Shown in pieces: positions 1 to 5,439 of a stretch of 5,439 bases of DNA. The translations under genes were made by a program, and so were the position numbers. Within the stretch, counting starts at the first letter, position 1; every line of letters begins with the position of its first letter. The notes below the pieces were generated by a model. That model had not been told where the DNA came from and made no database searches. It was given only the letters and a program-made list of their open reading frames with translations. The DNA comes from Pseudomonadota bacterium (GTDB lineage Bacteria > Pseudomonadota > Gammaproteobacteria > Woeseiales > Woeseiaceae), in the NCBI GenBank assembly GCA_027295475.1, contig JAPUKV010000149.1:1-5439 (forward strand), in the 5' to 3' direction.

Positions 1-1283
1 GCGTGCCGCCTGGCGACGACCACTGCCAGCAGGATAGCCGGTATGCCCAGCGCCGCCGCATACAGGAAAAAGCCGAGCCAACCGATCGATTCCTGCACGT
101 TGCCGGAAAAGCCCGCCGTAAACTTGCCCAGCAACGACATGAATGAACTCAGCAACGCGTACTGCGTCGCGGTAAACGACATGTTCGTCAGAGACGACAG
201 ATAAGCAATCAATACGGTACCCGACAAGCCCTGCGCGAAGTTATCGGCACTGATTGTGACCGCGAGCATCCATGGTTCCGGGCCTACCAGGACCATCGCC
301 GCAAAAAACAAATTCGTGCTCGCGATCAGTATCGTTGCGATAACCAGGCACCGGGCAACACCATACTTCACCACTGCCCATGCTCCCGCAGCGATACCGA
401 AGAGCGATACCCAGAGACCATAGAACTTGGCGATCCCTGCAATCTGCAGCTTCGAAAAGCCAATCTCGTAATAGAACGGATTTGCAAGTATACCCAGCAC
501 GTAGTCGCTGATGCGGTACAGCGAAATGAACGCGAGCATTACGATCGTGAACCGTCCGAAGCGCCTGAAGAAATCTGCAAACGGATTGGCAACTGCCTGC
601 GAGAACCATTGCGCGAGTTTCTCCATTGCCGACTTTCCGGCGTACAAGGTTTGCCTGATTTCTGAAATCGGTTCTCTGCACCAAAGTGTCGTCACGATTC
701 CAACGACCATGCATCCAGCCATCGCCATGTAGGTTTCCGTCCAGGACGCATATTCCGCAAGCGCCAGCGCGCCGGCCATGCTGACGAGCATCGCGACACG
801 GTAGCCGTACTGATACGCGGCGGCGAGTACTCCCTGCATGCGGCTCTCAGCCGACTCGATTCGGTAGGCATCGATGACGATATCCTGCGTGGCCGAGGAG
901 AAGGCAACTGCAAACGCGACGAGGGCGAAGGCCTCGATATGTTGCTTCGGGTCGATGCCGGACAGCGCTAACAAGCTAACGCCGATGGAAAGCTGAGCAA
1001 GTAACATCCAACCACGTCGGCGCCCCAAAACACGGGTCAACACAGGTAGCCGCAGCGAGTCGACAACTGGCGCCCAGATGAATTTGAGGCTGTAGGCAAA
1101 GCCCAACCACGCAAATGTGGAGACCGTGCTGAGTTCAACGCCTGCCTCCGCCAGCCAAAAAGACAAAGTGGAATAAACCAGCGGAAACGGCAGCCCCGAC
1201 GAGAAGCCGAGGAAAAAGATGACGACTATCTTGTTCTGGAGATAGTAGCGCCAGCCCGGTTTGGCTGTCTCCTCTACTGCCAT
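1..1283 (-). CDS. ampG: AmpG-type muropeptide permease (MFS), 3' end cut by window edge
   Basis: Inner-membrane major facilitator that in characterised relatives imports GlcNAc-anhydroMurNAc-peptides from the periplasm for cell-wall recycling; in some bacteria this also feeds AmpC beta-lactamase induction. My translation from the ATG at 1283-1281 gives 427 residues without a stop to the left edge. It is mostly hydrophobic helices with short charged loops. AmpG-like landmarks are LGFSSGLPFPL near the first helix, GRRRGW at 87-92 in a cytoplasmic loop, QDIVIDAY at 133-140, and the DNFAQGLSG ... SFTATQYALLSS stretch ending near residue 380, which parallels ENLCGG ... SFSATQFALLSA of E. coli AmpG. 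E. coli AmpG is 491 residues with 14 helices, and many homologues have about 12, so only a tail or the last two helices are missing. The start overlaps the xthA stop by 10 bases (1274-1283), suggesting translational coupling. No SD precedes it, and no other in-frame start lies nearby. Identification is by family resemblance; substrate is inferred. Confidence 0.9.
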   Translation of the reverse strand, partial: MAVEETAKPGWRYYLQNKIVVIFFLGFSSGLPFPLVYSTLSFWLAEAGVELSTVSTFAWLGFAYSLKFIWAPVVDSLRLPVLTRVLGRRRGWMLLAQLSIGVSLLALSGIDPKQHIEAFALVAFAVAFSSATQDIVIDAYRIESAESRMQGVLAAAYQYGYRVAMLVSMAGALALAEYASWTETYMAMAGCMVVGIVTTLWCREPISEIRQTLYAGKSAMEKLAQWFSQAVANPFADFFRRFGRFTIVMLAFISLYRISDYVLGILANPFYYEIGFSKLQIAGIAKFYGLWVSLFGIAAGAWAVVKYGVARCLVIATILIASTNLFFAAMVLVGPEPWMLAVTISADNFAQGLSGTVLIAYLSSLTNMSFTATQYALLSSFMSLLGKFTAGFSGNVQESIGWLGFFLYAAALGIPAILLAVVVARRH

Positions 1284-2047
1284 TCGTAGTCCATCGTCAG
1301 AGGCGCATGGTCCGAGAATCGCTCTGCTTTATAGATATCGGTGCTGCGGATCTTTTCCCTGAGGCCTGGCGTCACAACCTGGTAGTCCAGCCGCCACCCC
1401 ACGTTCTTGTCCCAGGCCCGGCCCCGGTTTGACCACCATGTGTACTGCTCCGGCTCGGGATTGACCACGCGAAATGCGTCAACATAGTTTGCCGGGCCAA
1501 AGAGCTTCTCCATCCACTGCCGTTCTTCGGGGAGGAACCCGGAGTTCTTCTGATTAGCCTTCCAGTTCTTCAAATCGATTTCCTTGTGGGCGATATTCCA
1601 GTCGCCACATAATATGTACTCTGATTCTCGCCTTTGTAGCTTTTCCAGGTGTGGCGTGAACGCATCAAGGAAGCGAAACTTCGCCGCCTGCCGCTCTTCG
1701 CTGGAAGACCCGGACGGCAGGTACACCGATACCACACTCAGTTTTCCCAGCCGGACCTCCAGATATCGCCCCTCATCGTCGAATTCCTGCTCACCAAAGC
1801 CGCGAATAACTTCATCGGGTTCCTGCCGCGAATAAATCGCGACTCCACTGTAGCCTTTCTTGATCGCATCCTCGTAAAAGCAATGATAGCCGACGGGAGT
1901 AAAACAGGCGTCCGTCAACTGATGGATCTGCGCCTTGGTCTCCTGGATGCAGACGACTTCGGGCGACTGTTTGTCCATCCATTCAAAAAACCCTTTTCTC
2001 GCTGCCGCACGAATGCCGTTCGCATTTAAACTGATGACACGAAACAC
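1274..2047 (-). CDS. xthA: Exodeoxyribonuclease III (ExoIII/AP endonuclease, Crc-like subfamily)
   Basis: DNA-repair nuclease of the endonuclease/exonuclease/phosphatase fold: it cuts at abasic sites and degrades 3' ends of duplex DNA in the cytoplasm. The 257-residue product has the full family signature: N8 (SLNANG), E36 (QETK), Y109 (VYLPSG), D149 and N151 (CGDWNIAH), D221 (GWRLDY), and the D246-H247 catalytic pair (FSDHAPL). Overall length and C-terminus (DYEWQ) resemble Pseudomonas Crc, a homologue that lost nuclease residues and became a translational regulator. Here the catalytic residues are all kept, so an active nuclease is the better call. The start is GTG at 2047-2045, fixed by conservation from residue 3 onward and by a GGGGGAG Shine-Dalgarno at 2056-2050, only two bases away. 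The gene is divergent from pyrE and overlaps ampG downstream, so xthA-ampG is a likely transcription unit. Confidence 0.95.
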   Translation of the reverse strand: MFRVISLNANGIRAAARKGFFEWMDKQSPEVVCIQETKAQIHQLTDACFTPVGYHCFYEDAIKKGYSGVAIYSRQEPDEVIRGFGEQEFDDEGRYLEVRLGKLSVVSVYLPSGSSSEERQAAKFRFLDAFTPHLEKLQRRESEYILCGDWNIAHKEIDLKNWKANQKNSGFLPEERQWMEKLFGPANYVDAFRVVNPEPEQYTWWSNRGRAWDKNVGWRLDYQVVTPGLREKIRSTDIYKAERFSDHAPLTMDYEWQ

Positions 2048-2057
2048 TTCTCCCCCG

Positions 2058-2070
2058 GCCCTGCTAGGGC
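2058..2070 (-). repeat. Small perfect hairpin just upstream of the xthA ribosome-binding site
   Basis: GCCCT and AGGGC form a perfect five-base inverted repeat around a three-base loop. In the xthA transcript this stem would sit one base before the GGGGGAG Shine-Dalgarno, where it could affect ribosome access. The stem is short enough to occur by chance and no T-tract follows, so it is not a terminator. The role is inference. Confidence 0.25.
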
Positions 2071-2177
2071 AATTTCACTACGCGATTTCGCCTACATTTA
2101 TCGAACCAAATCGGGCATCGGTATGTCATACTCCCGTGCCCTGCCGTGGCATGAAAACCAGATTGACACGGCGAACA

Positions 2178-2205
2178 ATCATACAGAACCTGAGTCCCAG
2201 TCCAA
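2178..2205 (-). promoter_or_regulatory. Candidate sigma70-type promoter for xthA-ampG
   Basis: Read on the minus strand, TTGGAC (2205-2200) and TATGAT (2183-2178) are separated by 16 bases. The -10 matches the consensus at five of six positions, the -35 at only three. It points toward xthA and would give a leader of roughly 125 bases. It is the best minus-strand candidate I found in the divergent region 2048-2209, but it rests on consensus matching alone. It lies immediately beside the pyrE start codon, so transcription from it would be back-to-back with pyrE. Confidence 0.3.
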
Positions 2206-2209
2206 CAAT

Positions 2210-2857
2210 ATGCGTGCGTACAAAAGAGAATTTCTGGAGCTTTCGCTTGAGCTCGGTGTTCTGCGTTTCGGTGAGTTCACACTAAAGTCCGGACGAAACA
2301 GTCCCTACTTTTTTGATGCGGGTCTTTTTAGCACCGGTTATGCGGCTGCAAAACTTGGCCGCTACTACGCGTCGGCGATCGCGGATTCAGACCTTGAATT
2401 CGACATGCTTTTCGGCCCGGCTTACAAAGGTATCCCACTTGTCGCTCTGGCGGCTTCCGCACTCGCTGAACATCATGACCTTGACGTACCGTATGCTTTC
2501 AATCGAAAGGAAGTTAAAGGCCATGGCGAGGGAGGCAGCATCGTCGGTACACCGCTGGCCGGCAGGGTACTTATCGTTGATGACGTGATTACCGCGGGTA
2601 CTGCAGTTCGGGAAGCACAGCAGATAATTGCTTCCGAGGGCGCCGATATTGCGGGACTTGTCATTTCGCTCGACCGGCAGGAGATCGGCAGGGACTCGCG
2701 CTCGGCGGTTCAGGAAGTGGAGCAGACGCTCAGGATTCCGGTTATCAGCATCGTTCAGCTCGAAGATCTGGTCGATATGCTGGAAGAATCCACTGAGTAC
2801 GCCGAGTTCCTCAAACCGATCCTCGATTACAGAAGTAAATATGGGATAGACTCATAA
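2210..2857 (+). CDS. pyrE: Orotate phosphoribosyltransferase
   Basis: Cytoplasmic enzyme of de novo pyrimidine synthesis: orotate + PRPP gives OMP + pyrophosphate. The 215-residue product aligns along its whole length with E. coli PyrE (213). Visible landmarks are [16 protein letters not shown] (20-35), FGPAYKGIP (68-76), the flexible catalytic loop [13 protein letters not shown] (97-109), the PRPP-binding motif [13 protein letters not shown] (120-132, with D124-D125), and SLDRQE (153-158). The start at 2210 is chosen because MRAYKREF matches the E. coli N-terminus (MKPYQRQF). An in-frame ATG at 2123 would add 29 hydrophilic residues with no counterpart in the family. No convincing SD precedes either ATG. 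No rph leader or attenuator hairpin with T-run, as used by E. coli pyrE, is visible upstream. The gene is divergent from xthA and followed at 117 bases by the DUF4124 gene. Confidence 0.97.
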   Translation: MRAYKREFLELSLELGVLRFGEFTLKSGRNSPYFFDAGLFSTGYAAAKLGRYYASAIADSDLEFDMLFGPAYKGIPLVALAASALAEHHDLDVPYAFNRKEVKGHGEGGSIVGTPLAGRVLIVDDVITAGTAVREAQQIIASEGADIAGLVISLDRQEIGRDSRSAVQEVEQTLRIPVISIVQLEDLVDMLEESTEYAEFLKPILDYRSKYGIDS

Positions 2858-2961
2858 GCTATTGATTCCATTTGTGGGTTCTAGGCTATTTACAGATGTC
2901 AAATTGGCTACTAAGCTTCCAAATACGCGAACCAGTCGCTCTTTGAATGTTGTATTTTGTG

Positions 2962-2967
2962 TAATAT
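2962..2967 (+). promoter_or_regulatory. Candidate -10 element for the DUF4124 gene
   Basis: The spacer 2858-2974 between pyrE and the DUF4124 gene is noticeably AT-rich, most strongly in its last 30 bases. TAATAT at 2962-2967 is a fair sigma70 -10, but no good -35 lies 16-18 bases before it; TTGAAT at 2943-2948 is too close (13 bases). A start about seven bases downstream would fall at or next to the ATG at 2975, giving a very short leader or none. I found no clear terminator hairpin after pyrE in this spacer, so read-through from pyrE is also possible. Confidence 0.3.
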
Positions 2968-2974
2968 TTTGTTT

Positions 2975-3601
2975 ATGCAAGCATTGATAGTTGCAATCGT
3001 AACCATTTTTTTGGCGCTGCCGCTGGCCTCCACGGCCGCAGAGCATCAGAAGCTGTACCGCTGGGTGGACAGTGATGGTGTCACACATTATGGCGACTAC
3101 GTTCCCGCCGAATACGCCGAAATGGAGAAACACGTTCTCAATGAGCACGGCGTCACCGTGGACGTCTTGCGTGGCAAGAGAACAGCAGAACAGATTGCCG
3201 AAGACAATCGCATGGCAGAACTTAAGCGACAGGCGGAGTTGCAGCGGCGTGCCGATGAGGCGCTGCTTGCCACTTATCTGTCAGTAGACGAGATCGTCAT
3301 GCACCGGGACCGGCGTATCGAGTTGTTCCAGGCGCAGTCTCGGGTTACGGAACTCTATTTGCGAAACATGATGCACCGTATGACCGAATTGCGCGAAGAG
3401 GCTTTCAATTACCAGCCTTATAGTTCGAATCCGGACGCCGAGATGATCGACCCGGACCTGGCTGAAGACATTCTCGTCACCAAGGCGACAATCAAGCGCC
3501 ATGAGGAGAACCTGGCGCGGTTCCGGGAAGGCGAACAGAACATCGTCGCGCGCTTCGATGGCGATATCACCCGATTCAAATCTCTGAAGGGCCTGAATTA
3601 G
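2975..3601 (+). CDS. Secreted DUF4124-domain protein with helical C-terminal part, function unknown
   Basis: From the ATG at 2975 the product has 208 residues. Residues 1-22 form a hydrophobic signal peptide (MQALIVAIVTIFLALPLAS, then TAA), with likely cleavage around residues 21-23, so the protein should be periplasmic or envelope-associated. No lipobox cysteine is present. Directly after comes LYRWVDSDGVTHYGDYVP (27-44), the YxWxDxxGxxxYxD-type motif of DUF4124, a small domain common at the N-terminus of proteobacterial envelope proteins with no agreed function. From about 70 to the end the chain is charged and mostly helical (KRQAELQRRADEA; RIELFQAQSRVTEL; TIKRHEENLARFREGEQN), probably coiled coil. 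TTG starts at 2957 or 2969 are possible in frame; none has an SD, and the signal peptide lacks the usual N-terminal lysine or arginine. It is co-directional with pyrE and convergent with dut. No specific function should be assigned. Confidence 0.85.
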   Translation: MQALIVAIVTIFLALPLASTAAEHQKLYRWVDSDGVTHYGDYVPAEYAEMEKHVLNEHGVTVDVLRGKRTAEQIAEDNRMAELKRQAELQRRADEALLATYLSVDEIVMHRDRRIELFQAQSRVTELYLRNMMHRMTELREEAFNYQPYSSNPDAEMIDPDLAEDILVTKATIKRHEENLARFREGEQNIVARFDGDITRFKSLKGLN

Positions 3602-3620
3602 CCCGAACCCCGATTAAAGA

Positions 3621-3644
3621 GGGACGCGGGACGAGGGACGCGGG
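3621..3644. repeat. Heptanucleotide tandem repeat GGGACGM, about 3.4 copies
   Basis: The spacer between the DUF4124 and dut stop codons contains GGGACGC, GGGACGA, GGGACGC and a partial GGG in perfect register. Seen another way, GGGACGCGGG occurs twice, at 3621-3630 and 3635-3644. The repeat fills more than half of the 43-base convergent spacer and runs directly into the hairpin at the dut stop. I see no further copies elsewhere in the window. Function is unknown; such short arrays may arise by slippage. Confidence 0.85.
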
Positions 3645-3656
3645 TTACCCGGTCCC
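3635..3656. terminator. GC-rich hairpin around the dut stop codon, possible bidirectional terminator
   Basis: On the plus strand GGGAC (3635-3639) pairs with GTCCC (3652-3656) and CGGG (3641-3644) with CCCG (3648-3651), with a single bulged G at 3640 and the dut stop codon (TTA on plus, TAA on minus) as the three-base loop. Nine GC-rich pairs should be very stable. It sits where convergent transcripts of the DUF4124 gene and dut meet. Neither side carries an immediate T-run (on the minus side CTCTTTAA comes only about 15 bases later), so it is not a textbook intrinsic terminator; it could instead protect 3' ends. Confidence 0.45.
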
Positions 3657-4100
3657 GGAATGGCCGAACCCGCCGTCCCCGCGATCGCTTTCCCGAAATT
3701 CCTCGACAAGCTCGAACCGGACCTGCTCAACAGGTACAAACACCATTTGTGCGATGCGCTCCCCCGGCTTGATTTCATATGCTTTGGTGCTTCTGTTCCA
3801 GCAGGAGATAAATATCTGACCCTGATAGTCGGAATCGATCAACCCGGTCAGGTTGCCGAGCACCAGACCGTGTTTATGTCCCAGCCCGGAGCGCGGAAGC
3901 AGCACCGCCGCCAGGCGGTTGTCGCCGATATGAATTGCAAGACCAGTGGGAACCAGCTCGGCGTCGCCCGGCCCGACAGTCAGCGGCTCATCGATGCATG
4001 CGCGCATGTCGAGTCCCGCAGATCCGTCGGTTGCATAGTGCGGCAGGGCTATGGATTTCCCGATGCGGGAATCCAGTATCTTCAGTTCAATCGCTCGCAA
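3645..4100 (-). CDS. dut: Deoxyuridine 5'-triphosphate nucleotidohydrolase (dUTPase), TTG start
   Basis: Homotrimeric cytoplasmic enzyme that hydrolyses dUTP to dUMP and pyrophosphate, keeping uracil out of DNA and supplying thymidylate synthesis. The 151 residues align essentially without gaps to E. coli Dut. All five trimeric-dUTPase motifs are present: AGLDMRA (28-34), [10 protein letters not shown] (69-78), [13 protein letters not shown] (82-94, holding the catalytic Asp), GERIAQMVF (113-121) and [10 protein letters not shown] (140-149). The start codon is TTG at 4100-4098: it corresponds exactly to the initiator Met of the E. coli protein, no ATG or GTG offers a sensible alternative, and a weak purine stretch (GAGAG at 4107-4103) precedes it. 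The gene begins 12 bases after the coaBC stop, so it is very likely co-transcribed and possibly translationally coupled. The TAA stop lies in the loop of a GC-rich hairpin. Confidence 0.97.
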   Translation of the reverse strand: MRAIELKILDSRIGKSIALPHYATDGSAGLDMRACIDEPLTVGPGDAELVPTGLAIHIGDNRLAAVLLPRSGLGHKHGLVLGNLTGLIDSDYQGQIFISCWNRSTKAYEIKPGERIAQMVFVPVEQVRFELVEEFRESDRGDGGFGHSGTG

Positions 4101-4112
4101 TGCTCTCGCCCG

Positions 4113-5366
4113 TCAGTCCCTTACGGCGCGTGGCCAGTCTTTTTTTGTTCGTGTGTCGGCACTCCTGGCATAGCGGTCCGCAATCAACTGGATCAATTGC
4201 GTTGCGAGCTCCGATTTGGCTGTCATCGGAAAAGACCGCTCGCCTCCACGCCAGAACACTTCGACCGCATTATCTTCACGGTCGAAGGCCCGATCTGCAC
4301 CGACTTTGTTCGCAACGATCATGTCGAGCTTCTTATTTTGAAGTTTGCCGAGCGCATAGTCACGGACGCGCTCGGTCTCCGCTGCAAAGCCGACTGTAAA
4401 GGGCCCGTTGGCCAGCTTCGCTACTGACGCCAGCGTATCGGGCGACTTGAGCAGATCGATCTGCATTGCCGCTTTGGTCTTTTTGATCTTGTGTTGTTCC
4501 TGTTTCTCGGGCCGGTAATCGGATACAGCAGCAGCAGCGATGAAAATGTCGATACCCTGAATATGCTCGTGCGTCACGGCAAACATCTGCTCCGCTGTCT
4601 CGACTCGCAGACACTCGATCCCGCCCGGTTCGTCCAGGCCGACCGGGCCGCTGATCAGGATGACCTTCGCTCCGGCGTCTCTCGCAGCACGGGCCATGCA
4701 AAAGCCCATTTTCCCCGAACTGCGGTTCGAGATGTAGCGAACGGGGTCGATGGCCTCGCGAGTCGGGCCGGCTGTAACCATCACCGTTCTGCCCTGGAGC
4801 TGAAGCTGCCCGGTACCTGAGATCGAGACCGGTGCTATCGACTGTATGGCGGCCACGATGTCATTCGGTTCCATCATTCGCCCTATTCCGGTTTCACCAC
4901 AGGCCTGATCGCCATGCTCCGGGCCGAGCACCCTGATGCTGCGGCTTTCCAGTACCTCGCGATTGGCCTGCACCGCCGGGTTCGCCCACATGACATGATT
5001 CATGGCGGGGGCAATAACGATGGGTGCTCGCGTTGCCAGACACAAGGTCGTGAGCAGGTCGGGTGCGGCGCCTGTCGCAATGCGCGCCATGAATTCCGCC
5101 GTGGCCGGGGCGATCAAAACGAGATCCGCCCAACGTGCCAGCTCGATATGGCCCATGGCCGCTTCGGCTTCCCTGTCCCAGAGACTCTGGCGGACAGGCA
5201 GGCCCGACACGGCCTGAAGGGTGGTTTCCGTGACGAACTGCTTTGCCGAGTCGGTCATCACGACCTGCACGCAGGCACCGTGTTCACGGAGCCGGCGGAC
5301 GAGTTCCGGCGTTTTGTAGGCGGCGATGCCGCCGGTCACACCGAGAATGATGTTCTGCTTTGCCAT
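4113..5366 (-). CDS. coaBC: Bifunctional phosphopantothenoylcysteine decarboxylase / phosphopantothenate-cysteine ligase
   Basis: Two consecutive steps of coenzyme A synthesis in one cytoplasmic protein: CoaB joins cysteine to 4'-phosphopantothenate using CTP, and the FMN-dependent CoaC domain decarboxylates the product to 4'-phosphopantetheine. The 417 residues compare with 406 in E. coli. The CoaC domain (about 1-180) shows GVTGGIAAYKTPELVRRL (9-26), the active-site His in GHIELAR (H73), the PAMNHVMW substrate motif (120-127) and the flap ACGETGIGRMMEP with C156. The CoaB domain (about 191-400) shows VTAGPTREAIDPVRYISN with N214, RSSGKMG, AAAVSDYRP (278-286), the KIKK lysine (K293) and VGFAAET. 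The last 15 or so residues (ADTRTKKDWPRAVRD) form an extra charged tail. The ATG at 5366-5364 gives the normal family N-terminus, and GAGG (5374-5371) serves as a modest SD. dut follows after 12 bases. Confidence 0.97.
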   Translation of the reverse strand: MAKQNIILGVTGGIAAYKTPELVRRLREHGACVQVVMTDSAKQFVTETTLQAVSGLPVRQSLWDREAEAAMGHIELARWADLVLIAPATAEFMARIATGAAPDLLTTLCLATRAPIVIAPAMNHVMWANPAVQANREVLESRSIRVLGPEHGDQACGETGIGRMMEPNDIVAAIQSIAPVSISGTGQLQLQGRTVMVTAGPTREAIDPVRYISNRSSGKMGFCMARAARDAGAKVILISGPVGLDEPGGIECLRVETAEQMFAVTHEHIQGIDIFIAAAAVSDYRPEKQEQHKIKKTKAAMQIDLLKSPDTLASVAKLANGPFTVGFAAETERVRDYALGKLQNKKLDMIVANKVGADRAFDREDNAVEVFWRGGERSFPMTAKSELATQLIQLIADRYARSADTRTKKDWPRAVRD

Positions 5367-5439
5367 GGTGCCTCGAGTCTTCGGCCTGGCCCTCAGCTTA
5401 GCCCTTCTCCTGGTGACATTTCCAGCAAATGGCCCACAT
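5367..5439. other. Region upstream of coaBC; possible edge of an unidentified gene
   Basis: Only 73 bases remain and none can be assigned securely. Three readings stay open. On plus, an ATG at 5365 (overlapping the coaBC start inside CCATGG) opens 25 codons to the edge encoding a signal-peptide-like stretch, VFGLALSLALLLVTFP, but it has no SD. Also on plus, an ATG at 5429 starts M-A-H; radC commonly lies divergent to coaBC in gammaproteobacteria and could begin here or beyond the window. On minus, a frame open from the edge ends with TAA at 5400-5398 after ICWKCHQEKG, which contains CXXCH, the haem c-binding pattern, and could be the end of an upstream gene. I see no convincing -10/-35 pair for coaBC. 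Confidence 0.3.

Noticed and set aside
241..913. Minus-strand frames at 241-714 and 692-913 inside the ampG region
   Set aside because: They are out of frame with the continuous AmpG translation from 1283 to the left edge, which carries the conserved motifs; the arginine- and cysteine-rich products look like shadows.
1584..2029. Plus-strand frames opposite xthA
   Set aside because: They are antisense to a fully conserved exonuclease III gene and have no recognisable domain or ribosome site.
2163..2168. Perfect TTGACA as a -35 box for pyrE
   Set aside because: No acceptable -10 occurs 15-19 bases downstream (the region reads CAGAACCTGA), so it is probably a chance match.
2123..2209. rph-style attenuator leader for pyrE
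   Set aside because: No GC-rich hairpin followed by a T-run is present between the xthA start and the pyrE start.
2858..2974. Intrinsic terminator after pyrE
   Set aside because: The spacer is AT-rich but contains only a direct repeat of GGCTA and no stem-loop with a T-tract.
3660..4427. Long plus-strand open frame of 255 codons opposite dut and the end of coaBC
   Set aside because: It lies antisense across two unambiguous conserved genes and their junction, has a composition typical of shadow frames in GC-rich DNA, and resembles no family I know.
1..5439. Mobile element, CRISPR array, tRNA, toxin-antitoxin or defence system
   Set aside because: No transposase, integrase, spaced repeats, tRNA-like cloverleaf or paired small genes were seen; almost the whole window is covered by six conserved or plausible chromosomal genes.

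Overview
The window looks like an ordinary chromosomal housekeeping segment of a moderately GC-rich gammaproteobacterium. The proteins resemble Escherichia coli and Pseudomonas homologues closely enough to recognise by eye. The gene order (coaBC-dut near pyrE, with an ExoIII/Crc-family gene divergent from pyrE) recalls the radC-coaBC-dut-...-pyrE-crc neighbourhood of pseudomonads and the radC-coaBC-dut-slmA-pyrE cluster of E. coli. The genus cannot be named from this sequence.

Layout, left to right. (1) Positions 1-1283, minus strand: ampG-type muropeptide permease gene, cut by the left edge near its 3' end. (2) Positions 1274-2047, minus: xthA-type exonuclease III gene with a GTG start; its last 10 bases overlap the ampG start. 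(3) Positions 2048-2209: a short divergent intergenic region. (4) Positions 2210-2857, plus: pyrE, orotate phosphoribosyltransferase. (5) Positions 2858-2974: a visibly AT-rich spacer. (6) Positions 2975-3601, plus: a secreted DUF4124-type protein of unknown function, in the place where E. coli has slmA and Pseudomonas has algC/argB. (7) Positions 3602-3644: a short convergent spacer made largely of a GGGACGM heptamer repeat, merging into a GC-rich hairpin around the dut stop codon. (8) Positions 3645-4100, minus: dut, with a TTG start. (9) Positions 4113-5366, minus: coaBC, 12 bases upstream of dut and probably in one operon with it. (10) Positions 5367-5439: the right edge, which holds only the region upstream of coaBC and the possible beginning of another gene.

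Functionally, pyrE makes the UMP precursor OMP, Dut removes dUTP and supplies dUMP for dTTP, and ExoIII repairs the abasic sites left when uracil is cut from DNA. Pyrimidine supply and uracil-DNA maintenance therefore sit side by side. CoaBC makes 4'-phosphopantetheine for coenzyme A, and AmpG recycles cell-wall muropeptides. I see no mobile element, CRISPR array, tRNA, rRNA or defence-like system, and no evidence of a novel multi-gene system. The points worth a second look are small: the repeat/hairpin between the convergent genes, the SD-less and possibly leaderless DUF4124 gene, the catalytically intact ExoIII at the locus where pseudomonads carry Crc, the non-ATG starts, and the unresolved right edge.
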